This document shows, piece by piece, positions 26,156 through 34,439 of a stretch of 64,000 nucleotides of DNA. Location of the stretch: the NCBI RefSeq assembly GCF_036492635.1, contig NZ_AP025305.1, positions 868,001 through 932,000 of the forward strand, read 5' to 3'. Positions within the stretch are counted from its first letter, which is position 1, and each line of letters opens with the position of its first letter. The stretch is from Aureibacter tunicatorum (GTDB lineage: Bacteria; Bacteroidota; Bacteroidia; Cytophagales; Cyclobacteriaceae). The notes beneath the pieces are model-generated. The model saw only the letters and a program-made list of their open reading frames with translations, was not told the DNA's origin and searched no databases. Position numbers and translations under genes: made by a program.

Positions 26156-27526
26156 ATGGCAATTCAACATAATCCATATGAACAAGAATCCAGAAGCTTT
26201 AAGCCTTTGCAAGCCTCCAGAGCAGGGAAGTCTGTCATGCCACCGCCGATAATGAATGAAAATGAAGTGGTTCAGCGGGCTGTTGGCTTTGAAATAGAAT
26301 TGGATTATAATCCATATTGGAACGAGGAGCATATGGATGAATTGAATAAAGGAAGAGTGTTTCCTAAAGACTCAAAATTTCCAATGTTCAAGAAAGGCGA
26401 TGTCCTTCTTAAAGGTGATGGATTTGAGTTGCAGACAGATATTTCATACGATAACTTTATTCCGTATTTAGAGCTTGTGACCGATCCATTTGAAGAATCT
26501 CTTTCTGGATATCATAGGATGGGAGAAACTATGATGAGAATGATGAGCTTTATGGAAGAGGTATATAAAGAAGCTAGAATACACTGGTATAATTTTAGAT
26601 TGCCGGCTAAAGCCAAAGCTTTTGGAAATATACCTCCTAAATTTGAAAATTTGGTATTCAAATTAGGCAGAGGAAGTATCAGCTCGGGTTTGTTTCAAGC
26701 TACCGCAGGGATTAGCTTGTCTGCTATCAGTGACATTTTTGAAGATTTGGCGGAACCTAGAGCGGAAGAGTCTGAAGAGTTGAAGCAGAAGAGAAAAGAA
26801 GGACGAAAGTTCTTGATTGACTGGCAGGAAGATGTGGAATATGATGAAGATTATTTGCATAATGCCAGAGCTTTTAGGCATGTGGCAGATGTCGTAAATG
26901 ATTTGCAGATGGAGTATGGTTTTGACGCAAGTTTAGCGGGCTTGTTGAAGATGATTGGTCAATATTTTATCATGGGCAATGAAAGGATGGAGAAGTACCC
27001 TAAATCCATGCCTTCTATCTTGGCAAGAACAGATTTCTCATGTCTTTTTGAAGAAGCAACGAAATCGTGTGATTCTGTTCGGATTCAATCTATATGGATG
27101 TCTATGATTGAATCTCTTAATGATCGATTGAATATTGGCCCGTTAAGTTTGCCTTTATACAGGCATGGGATTTATTTGGCAAAGAAATGCAAAAAATACT
27201 ATTCAGGCAAAGAGCGCTTGTTGGACGTAATGACTAGAGAGCGTTGGGCTATGAAAATCGCTCAAGGAAGAGATGAGCTAACAGAAGCATTTTTTCCTGT
27301 GCCGGAGGCAAAAGAGGAGCTGGAGTCTATGGGGGCAATGGGAAATCATTTGGATAATTTGGACCCTCTCGGATTGGAAAAAGTCCCGGTATTTGAGCTT
27401 AGAGGATTTACGCACAAATTGCCTTATTCCATTTGGGGAGAATTTGCTCATACTATTTTCAAATGGGTCGTTGCAAAAAATAAAGGCAAACAAGCTTTTT
27501 TTAATGACAATGAGACTTGTAGCTAA
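26156..27526 (+). CDS. Protein A1: leader-tagged amidoligase-like protein
   Basis: 456 residues. Leader residues 1-37 (KPLQASRAGKSVMPPP) end in VVQR at 38-41, followed at once by AVGFEIELD. Family motifs: GDGFELQTD (~87), YLELVTDPFEE (~106), QATAGISLSAI (~182), PKSMPSILARTDF (~282), RERWAMKIAQGRDELTEAFFP (~360) and PVFELRG (~410). The GFEIE start, LELVT strand and final FELR resemble COOH-NH2 ligases of the glutamine-synthetase fold (amidoligases), which join amines to carboxylates; this is a motif-level guess. It overlaps its paralogue A2 by 23 bases. Confidence 0.7.
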   Translation: MAIQHNPYEQESRSFKPLQASRAGKSVMPPPIMNENEVVQRAVGFEIELDYNPYWNEEHMDELNKGRVFPKDSKFPMFKKGDVLLKGDGFELQTDISYDNFIPYLELVTDPFEESLSGYHRMGETMMRMMSFMEEVYKEARIHWYNFRLPAKAKAFGNIPPKFENLVFKLGRGSISSGLFQATAGISLSAISDIFEDLAEPRAEESEELKQKRKEGRKFLIDWQEDVEYDEDYLHNARAFRHVADVVNDLQMEYGFDASLAGLLKMIGQYFIMGNERMEKYPKSMPSILARTDFSCLFEEATKSCDSVRIQSIWMSMIESLNDRLNIGPLSLPLYRHGIYLAKKCKKYYSGKERLLDVMTRERWAMKIAQGRDELTEAFFPVPEAKEELESMGAMGNHLDNLDPLGLEKVPVFELRGFTHKLPYSIWGEFAHTIFKWVVAKNKGKQAFFNDNETCS

Positions 27527-28886
27527 TCGTAAAGGAACCAGCTGTCAAGCTAGACCTTTGTTGCCTAAAAGCAATAAGGGAAAGTCATCCATGCCTCCAC
27601 GTTTTGATTTAGGGTCAAAAGGACAAGTTTTACAAAGATCTATAGGCTTTGAAATCGAGCTGGATTACAATCCATATTGGAATGAAGAGCATCAAAAAGA
27701 GGTTGTCGAAGACAAGGTATTCCCCTTGGAGTCTAAATTTCCAAATTTTCATAAAGGAGATATGATTTTCAAAGGTGATGGGTTTGAGCTTCAAGTTGAT
27801 TTAGCTTATGATAATTTTGTTCCATATTTGGAGATTGTTACTGATTCCTTTGACGAGACCGTTAGTGGTTTGCACAGGTTGAATGAAGCGATGTCAAAGG
27901 CTATGTTGTTCATGGAAGAAATAGTCAACGAGGCTCGTTATCATTGGACTAAATTTCAACTCACACGCAAAGCGAAGAGCATGGGGCATTTGCCTACGAA
28001 GTTTGAAAACCTCATATATAAGCTTGGTGGGCATGGTCGACTGGATACGGGAAGCTTTCAAGCAACCTCTGGAGTAAGCTTGTCAGCGATGAACGCTATT
28101 TTTGATGATTTGGGAGAACCTCGGCAAGATGAAACGGAGGAGCTTAGAGAAAAAAGAAAGTCAGGCAGAAAAACTTTGATTGACTGGGAGGAAGGAGTTG
28201 AGTATCGAAAAGGTTATTTGCATTGCGCGACAGCTTTAAAGCGTGTGAATGAGGTGGTTGATAAGGTTCAACATGAATACGGTTTTGGAGCTTCCTTGTG
28301 CGGTTTGCTGAAGATAATCGGGCAGTACTTTATTTTAGCCAATGAGAAGCTGGATTCATATCCTAAATCCATGCCTTCGATACTTGCAAGAACCGATTTT
28401 GCGAGCATGTATCGATTTGTAAGCACACAGACTTCAGACGCAAGGTATTTAGAAGATTGGCTCGCGATAATATCTCAAATGAATGACATGTTGGGTATAG
28501 GACCGATGAACTTGCCATTGTATAGCAAGGGAATATATAATAGCTGGAGAGCGGGTAAGTATTATTCGGGCAAGCAAAATATATTAGACGTGTTGACAAG
28601 GGAGCGATGGGTGCGCAAAATATCGGAAGGAAAGGATGAATTGACCGAAAGATATTTTCCAGATCGAGAAGCTGGCAAAGAACTGGAATCGATGGGTAGA
28701 ATGCATGATCATATGGATGACTTGGATCCTTTGGGATTGAGTAAAGCTCCGATATTTGAATTCAGAGATATTGATAAAAGAATTCATTATACCGAATGGC
28801 AAAGTTTCGCTCAGGCGATGTTTTTATGGGTACAGGCTAAAAACAATGGACAAGAAGCATTTTTTAACGATAAGAAAGGGCAATAG
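27504..28886 (+). CDS. Protein A2: tandem paralogue of A1
   Basis: 460 residues from the ATG at 27504 (another at 27510); the frame is open back to 27393 but that stretch is inside A1. The leader (ANRKGTSCQARPLLPKSNKG, then SSMPPR) ends in VLQR at 42-45, followed by SIGFEIELDYNPYW. All A-family motifs are present: GDGFELQVD, YLEIVTDSFDE, QATSGVSLSAM, SMPSILARTDF, RERWVRKISEGKDELTERYFP and PIFEFRD. Most of its length is readily alignable with A1 without gaps, so this is a fairly recent duplication. The 23-base overlap implies coupled translation. It converges on B1. Confidence 0.72.
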   Translation: MTMRLVANRKGTSCQARPLLPKSNKGKSSMPPRFDLGSKGQVLQRSIGFEIELDYNPYWNEEHQKEVVEDKVFPLESKFPNFHKGDMIFKGDGFELQVDLAYDNFVPYLEIVTDSFDETVSGLHRLNEAMSKAMLFMEEIVNEARYHWTKFQLTRKAKSMGHLPTKFENLIYKLGGHGRLDTGSFQATSGVSLSAMNAIFDDLGEPRQDETEELREKRKSGRKTLIDWEEGVEYRKGYLHCATALKRVNEVVDKVQHEYGFGASLCGLLKIIGQYFILANEKLDSYPKSMPSILARTDFASMYRFVSTQTSDARYLEDWLAIISQMNDMLGIGPMNLPLYSKGIYNSWRAGKYYSGKQNILDVLTRERWVRKISEGKDELTERYFPDREAGKELESMGRMHDHMDDLDPLGLSKAPIFEFRDIDKRIHYTEWQSFAQAMFLWVQAKNNGQEAFFNDKKGQ

Positions 28887-28895
28887 ACTTTGAGT

Positions 28896-30389
28896 TTATA
28901 AAATAACGCAAGGGTTCTTTTGAGGTGGATATTTTCTACCGCTTCGGATCATAGACAATGATCTGTACCAAACTGGATTTTTTTGTATTGAAAGGTATTT
29001 TCGTCGTGGAAGATTATGCTCGATTCTGAGACCGTTGTCGCATTCTTCAATGATTCTTTTCCAATGATCCGGGCCCCATGTCATTTTTTGTTCAAGAGGC
29101 ATAGTGGAGTAGGCGCTTCTATTTAAACCATGACGTTGCGCGTCAACAGCTGCATATAGCATATTGGCATATCTGATAAATGAAGGAGCTAGAACTTCTC
29201 CGCCCTGTTGATCCGAACTGGATATTAAATCTATATTTTCATAAACATTAACTTCTCGGGCTTCAGGGTTTTGAGAGATTCCTTTGTCTCTTGCATGTTC
29301 AGAGATTTCAGCCAATTCTCCATCCGGAGCTCGTTTTTTGGCCATTTCGCTGACTTTTTTTTCGCTGCGTCGCATTGACATCGAAAAGGCTAATTCTCTC
29401 ACATCGATACCTTCTTCGGCGGCTAATAGCCAGTCTTCGTCAAATGCTGAAACCTCAGCCTCGCTCCAAACATGGGGAAGGAATATGCTCTCCAAATAAT
29501 TGTAGAATGGAAAAGCGAAGAAATCGTTTCCTTCGCCTGCTTTTCTCAACATTCGATTGTTTTGGCCATAGTTCAATGATCTCAGCGATTGAATATAAAG
29601 CTTGTGATCAAGATGTTCTATGATATTTCTAAGCAATACTCTTCCTGTGGAACTGGTCATGAGTTGCGCATGCAAAGTGTGCACTCTGCTTTTGAAGTCA
29701 CCTACGCCTTTTTCCAACATTTCCTCGTCGTACCATTGAGCTCCTTTGACCACTAACTTGTCTCCTTCGATTATCTTGGCCCAAAGTTCTTCAAGTTCTT
29801 GCCTGCTATTGGGATCATGTCCTCTGGATGTTGAGGAGGCTTGGGCTTCTTCTATCATGTCGGGGACGTATGGCAATATTTTTTGTTCCCAAAAATGAAT
29901 CATTAGTCTTTCAAGCTCATTTTGAGAATCATTCAACAGTTTTAACATGGCAACAGCATGCGGAGGCAGAAAAAATTCTTCTTCTCGTTTTTTCCCGCGA
30001 GATTCATACTCAACAGTAGCCTTGGTATAACCTTCAGGAAGATGAGGGTTCGAAGCTGACTTTTTGAAGAAATGAAATTTGTCATTCCAACGATAAATTT
30101 CGTGTTGAATCTCGTATATGATTTTATTTTTTGCCCTCAGTTCATCGGGGCTTAATCCTCTGATATGCTCAAACTCATCCAGTAGATGTTCGATATGCGG
30201 TAAGAATGGGTTGCGCTGGTAATCTTCTTTGCCTCTGACTTTCGCATGGTGCCTGAAAAGCTCTTTGTGCATCAAGCATTGAATGGTTTGTTGAGAAGGA
30301 GGCATGCGAGAGCATCCATTTTTAGCTTTTGAAAAATTGGAGTTGCTTTTTTTTGCTTGTATTGATTCAAAATGGAATGATTGAGTCAA
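28896..30389 (-). CDS. Protein B1: leader-tagged, degenerate M91-like metallopeptidase fold
   Basis: 497 residues, apparently starting at a TTG (30389); no in-frame ATG lies between the upstream stop and the MPP motif, and the leader it encodes resembles that of B2. The leader ends SRMPPSQQTIQC (28-38). Helical N-terminal half; then VHTLHAQLMTSSTGRVLL (~235), APSFIRYANMLYAAV (~402-416) and LRIEHNLPRRKY (~454). In M91/NleD-type peptidases these positions read 'tptGr.LL', 'P.fi.LgHELiHA' and 'lReEhGLplRy'. Here HELIH is NMLYA, so zinc binding is lost. Inferred non-catalytic binding or effector protein. It converges on A2. Confidence 0.68.
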   Translation of the reverse strand: MTQSFHFESIQAKKSNSNFSKAKNGCSRMPPSQQTIQCLMHKELFRHHAKVRGKEDYQRNPFLPHIEHLLDEFEHIRGLSPDELRAKNKIIYEIQHEIYRWNDKFHFFKKSASNPHLPEGYTKATVEYESRGKKREEEFFLPPHAVAMLKLLNDSQNELERLMIHFWEQKILPYVPDMIEEAQASSTSRGHDPNSRQELEELWAKIIEGDKLVVKGAQWYDEEMLEKGVGDFKSRVHTLHAQLMTSSTGRVLLRNIIEHLDHKLYIQSLRSLNYGQNNRMLRKAGEGNDFFAFPFYNYLESIFLPHVWSEAEVSAFDEDWLLAAEEGIDVRELAFSMSMRRSEKKVSEMAKKRAPDGELAEISEHARDKGISQNPEAREVNVYENIDLISSSDQQGGEVLAPSFIRYANMLYAAVDAQRHGLNRSAYSTMPLEQKMTWGPDHWKRIIEECDNGLRIEHNLPRRKYLSIQKNPVWYRSLSMIRSGRKYPPQKNPCVIL

Positions 30390-30574
30390 TTGTCTGATGG
30401 TTAAACTATGCAGGCGGTTTTTATTAATAAAATTCTAGGACATGATTTGTTTAGAATATTAATGATGTAATACTTGATGAGTGCTTTGTTTAATATTAAA
30501 GCAGTGTGTCTTATTGTTGTATTTTCTAAATAATTCAGAGGACGCCCAATCACGCCCTCAAATATGAGTTTCAC

Positions 30575-31567
30575 TTAGAGTTCAACTTCCAAAAGGTTGG
30601 TTCGAATAGCATCTACTTCCTCGTCAGTCAGGTGAAGACCTGTGCTTAAGTAGTTGTCGAAAGTGCCGTAATTTTCTTCTATGGCTTTGAATGATGATTT
30701 GATTTGTTCAGTATGGGCTCCATAGGTTGGGCGCAAAGACATAATATTGGTGGCGTAAGCTTTTTTTAGATTTTCGTATCCGTAGAAATTTGTCATCAGG
30801 TAATCGTCCAAAATATCTTGCTCGGATAGTCCTAAGGTTTTTAGAATCAGAGCTGAAGCGAAGCCTGTGCGGTCTTTTCCTCCTTGGCAGTGAAATACGA
30901 TAGGGAAATTGTTTTTATCGGTTAGTAATCTCATAAAATCCCCAAAAGCTTTGTTATGATTTAAGGCGAAAGAAGCGTAACGCTCTTTGCGCAGAGGCCT
31001 AAGATTGATATTCAGATCTTTAAGTATACTGTCAACTTTGGCGTATTCCTGATTGATAAACAAGTCTCGAATTTTTCCCTTTGAGGCATTGTCGATTAGG
31101 TCTTTGAATTTTGATGGATCGCTACCTACTTTGATATGATGGATTTGTTGAATAGAAGAAATTTTCTTGTCTGGATAAGCAATGATTTCTTCTTCGCTTC
31201 TGAAGTCCACAATGACTTTAGGCTCTAAGCCTTCCAAGTAAATCGAATCTTCTGTGCTGAGCTTGTAAAATGCATCGGAACGAAATAGGATGCCTTTTTT
31301 TATCTTGATTTCTGAGTTTTTTGATATGAATATTTCCCTGAAATTTTCCAACCCGTCAAATTTTTGGGGCGGAGTGATATGATCGCAATTTGAAGGAAGT
31401 TCTATGCCGAAGGTATCTTGGCAGGCTTCGTGTTCATAGGTGATCGTTTTATTTTCCATCTGAGGAGTCTCAGTGATAGAAGCTTGTTTGGTCGCTTTTT
31501 TTTGTTCACAGGCTGTTAAAGATGCGATGAATAGGGTTGCTTTTATGAAATGCTTTATTTTTTTCAT
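30575..31567 (-). CDS. Tyrosine-phosphatase-like lipoprotein
   Basis: 330 residues with a lipoprotein signal (FIKATLFIASLTACEQKK). The phosphatase domain starts near residue 55 and carries LFRSDAFYKLS, VDFRSEEE and the active-site loop FHCQGGKDRTGFASALIL (~residue 225; Cys-x5-Arg). This is the Y_phosphatase3 type, whose members act on phosphotyrosine or phosphoinositides. It is the third gene of a minus-strand set and is closely similar to the C-terminal domain of the preceding fusion protein. The lipid anchor places it at the cell envelope. Confidence 0.88.
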   Translation of the reverse strand: MKKIKHFIKATLFIASLTACEQKKATKQASITETPQMENKTITYEHEACQDTFGIELPSNCDHITPPQKFDGLENFREIFISKNSEIKIKKGILFRSDAFYKLSTEDSIYLEGLEPKVIVDFRSEEEIIAYPDKKISSIQQIHHIKVGSDPSKFKDLIDNASKGKIRDLFINQEYAKVDSILKDLNINLRPLRKERYASFALNHNKAFGDFMRLLTDKNNFPIVFHCQGGKDRTGFASALILKTLGLSEQDILDDYLMTNFYGYENLKKAYATNIMSLRPTYGAHTEQIKSSFKAIEENYGTFDNYLSTGLHLTDEEVDAIRTNLLEVEL

Positions 31568-31632
31568 AGTGTCTGATTTTATGAATAGGAGGCGAAAGTG
31601 TGTTTCGACTCCATGATGATTGAATTCAAATG

Positions 31633-34374
31633 TTAGTTTTGAGGTTTCTGAAGCAGGTTTTGTTGGATTGACTGGATTTCTTGTTCAGTAAGTTTGAGGC
31701 CTTTTTTCAAGTAATTGTCGAAGGAACCGTATATCTCGTCGATCTTTTTCATCGAAGCCATGATCTGATCCATATAAGCGCCATAAAAAGGGTATAGGTT
31801 TTCAGGACTCGCTTCAAAAAGCCATTGTATCTGTTGGTATTTGTAAATATTAGTAGCGAGGTAATCTCTCGTGAGCGATTCAAGTTCGAATCCTAGCATG
31901 CGTAGCAATATCGCTGAGGCAAAGCCTGTACGGTCTGTACCGCCTTGGCAATGAAAAATCATCGGAAGGTTTTTCTCATCGGCAAAAATCCTCAAAAATG
32001 CGCCGAATTGCTCATTGCCTTGCGTGACAAAATCTTCATAGCTGTCAATGTTAAGTTGCATGACATCCAGATTTAAGCCAGTCAACAAGCTGTCAACTTT
32101 CTTAAACTGGCCAGACATGAACCATTCCATCATTTTTGCATGATCTTCAGGACTTAATTTTCCTCCAAACTTATTTCCCGGATCGCCTATAGGTAAGACT
32201 TGGGTATTGGAAACAGTATTGATTTTCTTGCTGGGCTTTTTGTCTATTTCTTGTTCTGTTCTGAAATCCACAATGGTTTTGATTCCTAGTTCTTCTAGTT
32301 TTTTGATATCTGAAGCACTTAACTCATTCAGGTTGTCGGAACGATAGACTTTATTTTCTTTCAGCAAGATATTTTCTTTAGAACTAGCTCCCGGAATCCT
32401 GAAGTTTACAGCACCTTCGAGAATTTTTTCTACTTTGACAGGTTCGCAGGGTACATTGATTCCTAATTCATCACGACAGCCGTAAGTAGCGCGGGTGAGA
32501 GTTTTTTGAGGAGAGTCATTTTCATTGATAGCTCCATTGCCTTTGTAGTTTTTATTGAGAAATATTCCTGTGCCCAGAACGCCCTTGTTCCAGTTGGGTT
32601 GCCAGCATAGGGGAGTGGATTGTCCATGCGCTCTGTCGACTACGCGCACGTTGATTCTTACATCTTTCCAGTCTCCATTTTGTCTTTTCTTGATGACTTT
32701 TTTAGGAAAACGGAATTCTGCTTGATAGCCTTTTTCTGTTAGTGTGTATTTTCCGTCAGCATCTTTGGGCAAAATGATTTTGTAGGCAACATCGCCGGAT
32801 TCTCCCGTAATCGGCATAGCCAATACAGTCCATTCTCTTCTGATAAGTCCGGCATTGTCTCCGCTATTGAATGCGCTGACCGATCGATCATTATAGTCAA
32901 ACTGAATCATGATGGATTCGGCATTGGCCAAATCTTTTCCTCCCGAAAAATCAATAATGGGGTCAATTACATTCACTCCGAAATAAAGAAATTCTCCCTG
33001 ATCAACAACACCAAATTCATAATGCATTTTTGTGTTTTGATCTGGATCAGAAACTTTGAAAGGCAGGCTTTCCCATTCATCCATCTTGCCATCCACTATG
33101 ATTTCATTTTTGTTGGAGGAAAATTGATGCAAGGTCTGAGGACTGAATTTTATCATTTGATTCCATTGGTTCGCAACATTTTTCAAGTCGGTGAATTGTA
33201 GAGAAGTTTCGAAAGCCAAAGGCGATAAATTTTCGTAATTGATATGCTTGGTTACATTTACGGGTATTGCAATGCTCTTTTTGGTATTGGCAGGTACTAC
33301 TTCATGTATTTCTACTATTGAAGGAAAAATCTCCGCATGAGCATAAGCTTTCATATCGACTTTCAACTCATAGTTTTGGCTGTTATCCAAGACTAATTCA
33401 AGAGCTTCGAGCTGATAGTTTTCGTCTTTGTATTGAGGAGTGAAATATACAGGAGGCCTTTGTTCCAGTTTGGCAAAAATCTCGTTGGATTCTTCCGTGA
33501 CAAAATCATGTCTTTGAATGCCATCTAATAAAATATTGCTGATGATGGGTTTCCCGTCTTTAAATTGTATAACAGTAAAGTGATCCACTTCTCCATAAGC
33601 TTTTCCACGCATGTTGCTTCCTCCGCCAGTAGTGCCGAGCGTGATATAGTTGGCCTCGTCAACGACATAGCTTGTGTAGTCATGAATGTGACCTGCAAAC
33701 GCTGTATGCTTGAAGTTTTTTAAAGAGGAAACCAATTTTTTCCAGTTGCCTGACTTTTTTTGAGTCCATAAAGGCTGATGCATGAAAAGAAATACCCACT
33801 TGGCATCTTTGTTTTGTTTGAGCGCTTTGTCAAAATACTCGAATTGCTTTTTGCTAATTGAGCCGTAACCTTCTTTGCTGTATTCATCTTCAGAGTTCAG
33901 GCAAAGGAAAAGAACATCCTGATACTTGAAATGATAATAATCCGGACCGAGTCTTTTGTTCCATACTTTTCCCATTTCAGGGTTAGAGTAGTCATGATTT
34001 CCTGCCACATAAAAGAAAGGCATATCGGCATGATTAACAAATTGATCAAACTCATTCCATTGATCATTAATTTCTTTTTCGTCAGTGGTATATCCCTCGA
34101 TCAAGTCTCCAACACTGACAATGAATTCAGGCTGTATTAGATTGATTTTCTCGATTCCTTTTTTGAAAACCCCAGCTCGATGTCCGCCAGTACGATCGGA
34201 AACGATGGCAAACTGGAACTCTCCGTCTTTATTTTTTTCTTGTAAAGCAGTATGTGGTTGCGAAGTGTAGTTACGATAATCCACAGAGATTTTATCTTGA
34301 GCCATAGACCATGTCAGGCTGTATATCATTGCAAACAGTAATAGAGTTCCTTTAAGAAAATAGGATCTTTTCAT
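31633..34374 (-). CDS. Metallophosphoesterase-tyrosine phosphatase fusion
   Basis: 913 residues from the ATG at 34374, which gives a proper signal peptide (FLKGTLLLFAMIYSLTWSMAQ); the frame extends to 34422. Domains in order: calcineurin-like phosphoesterase (~40-270) with SVGDLIEGY, VAGNHDY, LFMHQPLW and AGHIHDY; a beta linker; a CBM9/DOMON-like module (~430-610) with IIVDGKMDEWESLPF; then a Y_phosphatase3 domain (~645-905) with FHCQGGTDRTGFASAILL. Two unrelated phosphatase folds in one exported chain is uncommon. The neighbouring TonB receptor suggests it strips phosphate from an imported organophosphate. Confidence 0.88.
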   Translation of the reverse strand: MKRSYFLKGTLLLFAMIYSLTWSMAQDKISVDYRNYTSQPHTALQEKNKDGEFQFAIVSDRTGGHRAGVFKKGIEKINLIQPEFIVSVGDLIEGYTTDEKEINDQWNEFDQFVNHADMPFFYVAGNHDYSNPEMGKVWNKRLGPDYYHFKYQDVLFLCLNSEDEYSKEGYGSISKKQFEYFDKALKQNKDAKWVFLFMHQPLWTQKKSGNWKKLVSSLKNFKHTAFAGHIHDYTSYVVDEANYITLGTTGGGSNMRGKAYGEVDHFTVIQFKDGKPIISNILLDGIQRHDFVTEESNEIFAKLEQRPPVYFTPQYKDENYQLEALELVLDNSQNYELKVDMKAYAHAEIFPSIVEIHEVVPANTKKSIAIPVNVTKHINYENLSPLAFETSLQFTDLKNVANQWNQMIKFSPQTLHQFSSNKNEIIVDGKMDEWESLPFKVSDPDQNTKMHYEFGVVDQGEFLYFGVNVIDPIIDFSGGKDLANAESIMIQFDYNDRSVSAFNSGDNAGLIRREWTVLAMPITGESGDVAYKIILPKDADGKYTLTEKGYQAEFRFPKKVIKKRQNGDWKDVRINVRVVDRAHGQSTPLCWQPNWNKGVLGTGIFLNKNYKGNGAINENDSPQKTLTRATYGCRDELGINVPCEPVKVEKILEGAVNFRIPGASSKENILLKENKVYRSDNLNELSASDIKKLEELGIKTIVDFRTEQEIDKKPSKKINTVSNTQVLPIGDPGNKFGGKLSPEDHAKMMEWFMSGQFKKVDSLLTGLNLDVMQLNIDSYEDFVTQGNEQFGAFLRIFADEKNLPMIFHCQGGTDRTGFASAILLRMLGFELESLTRDYLATNIYKYQQIQWLFEASPENLYPFYGAYMDQIMASMKKIDEIYGSFDNYLKKGLKLTEQEIQSIQQNLLQKPQN

Positions 34375-34439
34375 ATTATGATTTATTAGAAATAGGGTAA
34401 ATAGGTTCGGTATTGAGCCCATTCAGAAGTGATGATTAA

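Noticed and set aside
27393-27503. Upstream extension of A2 to 27393
   Set aside because: This stretch is the C-terminal coding region of A1 and does not resemble a leader; the ATG at 27504 gives a leader like those of the other proteins.
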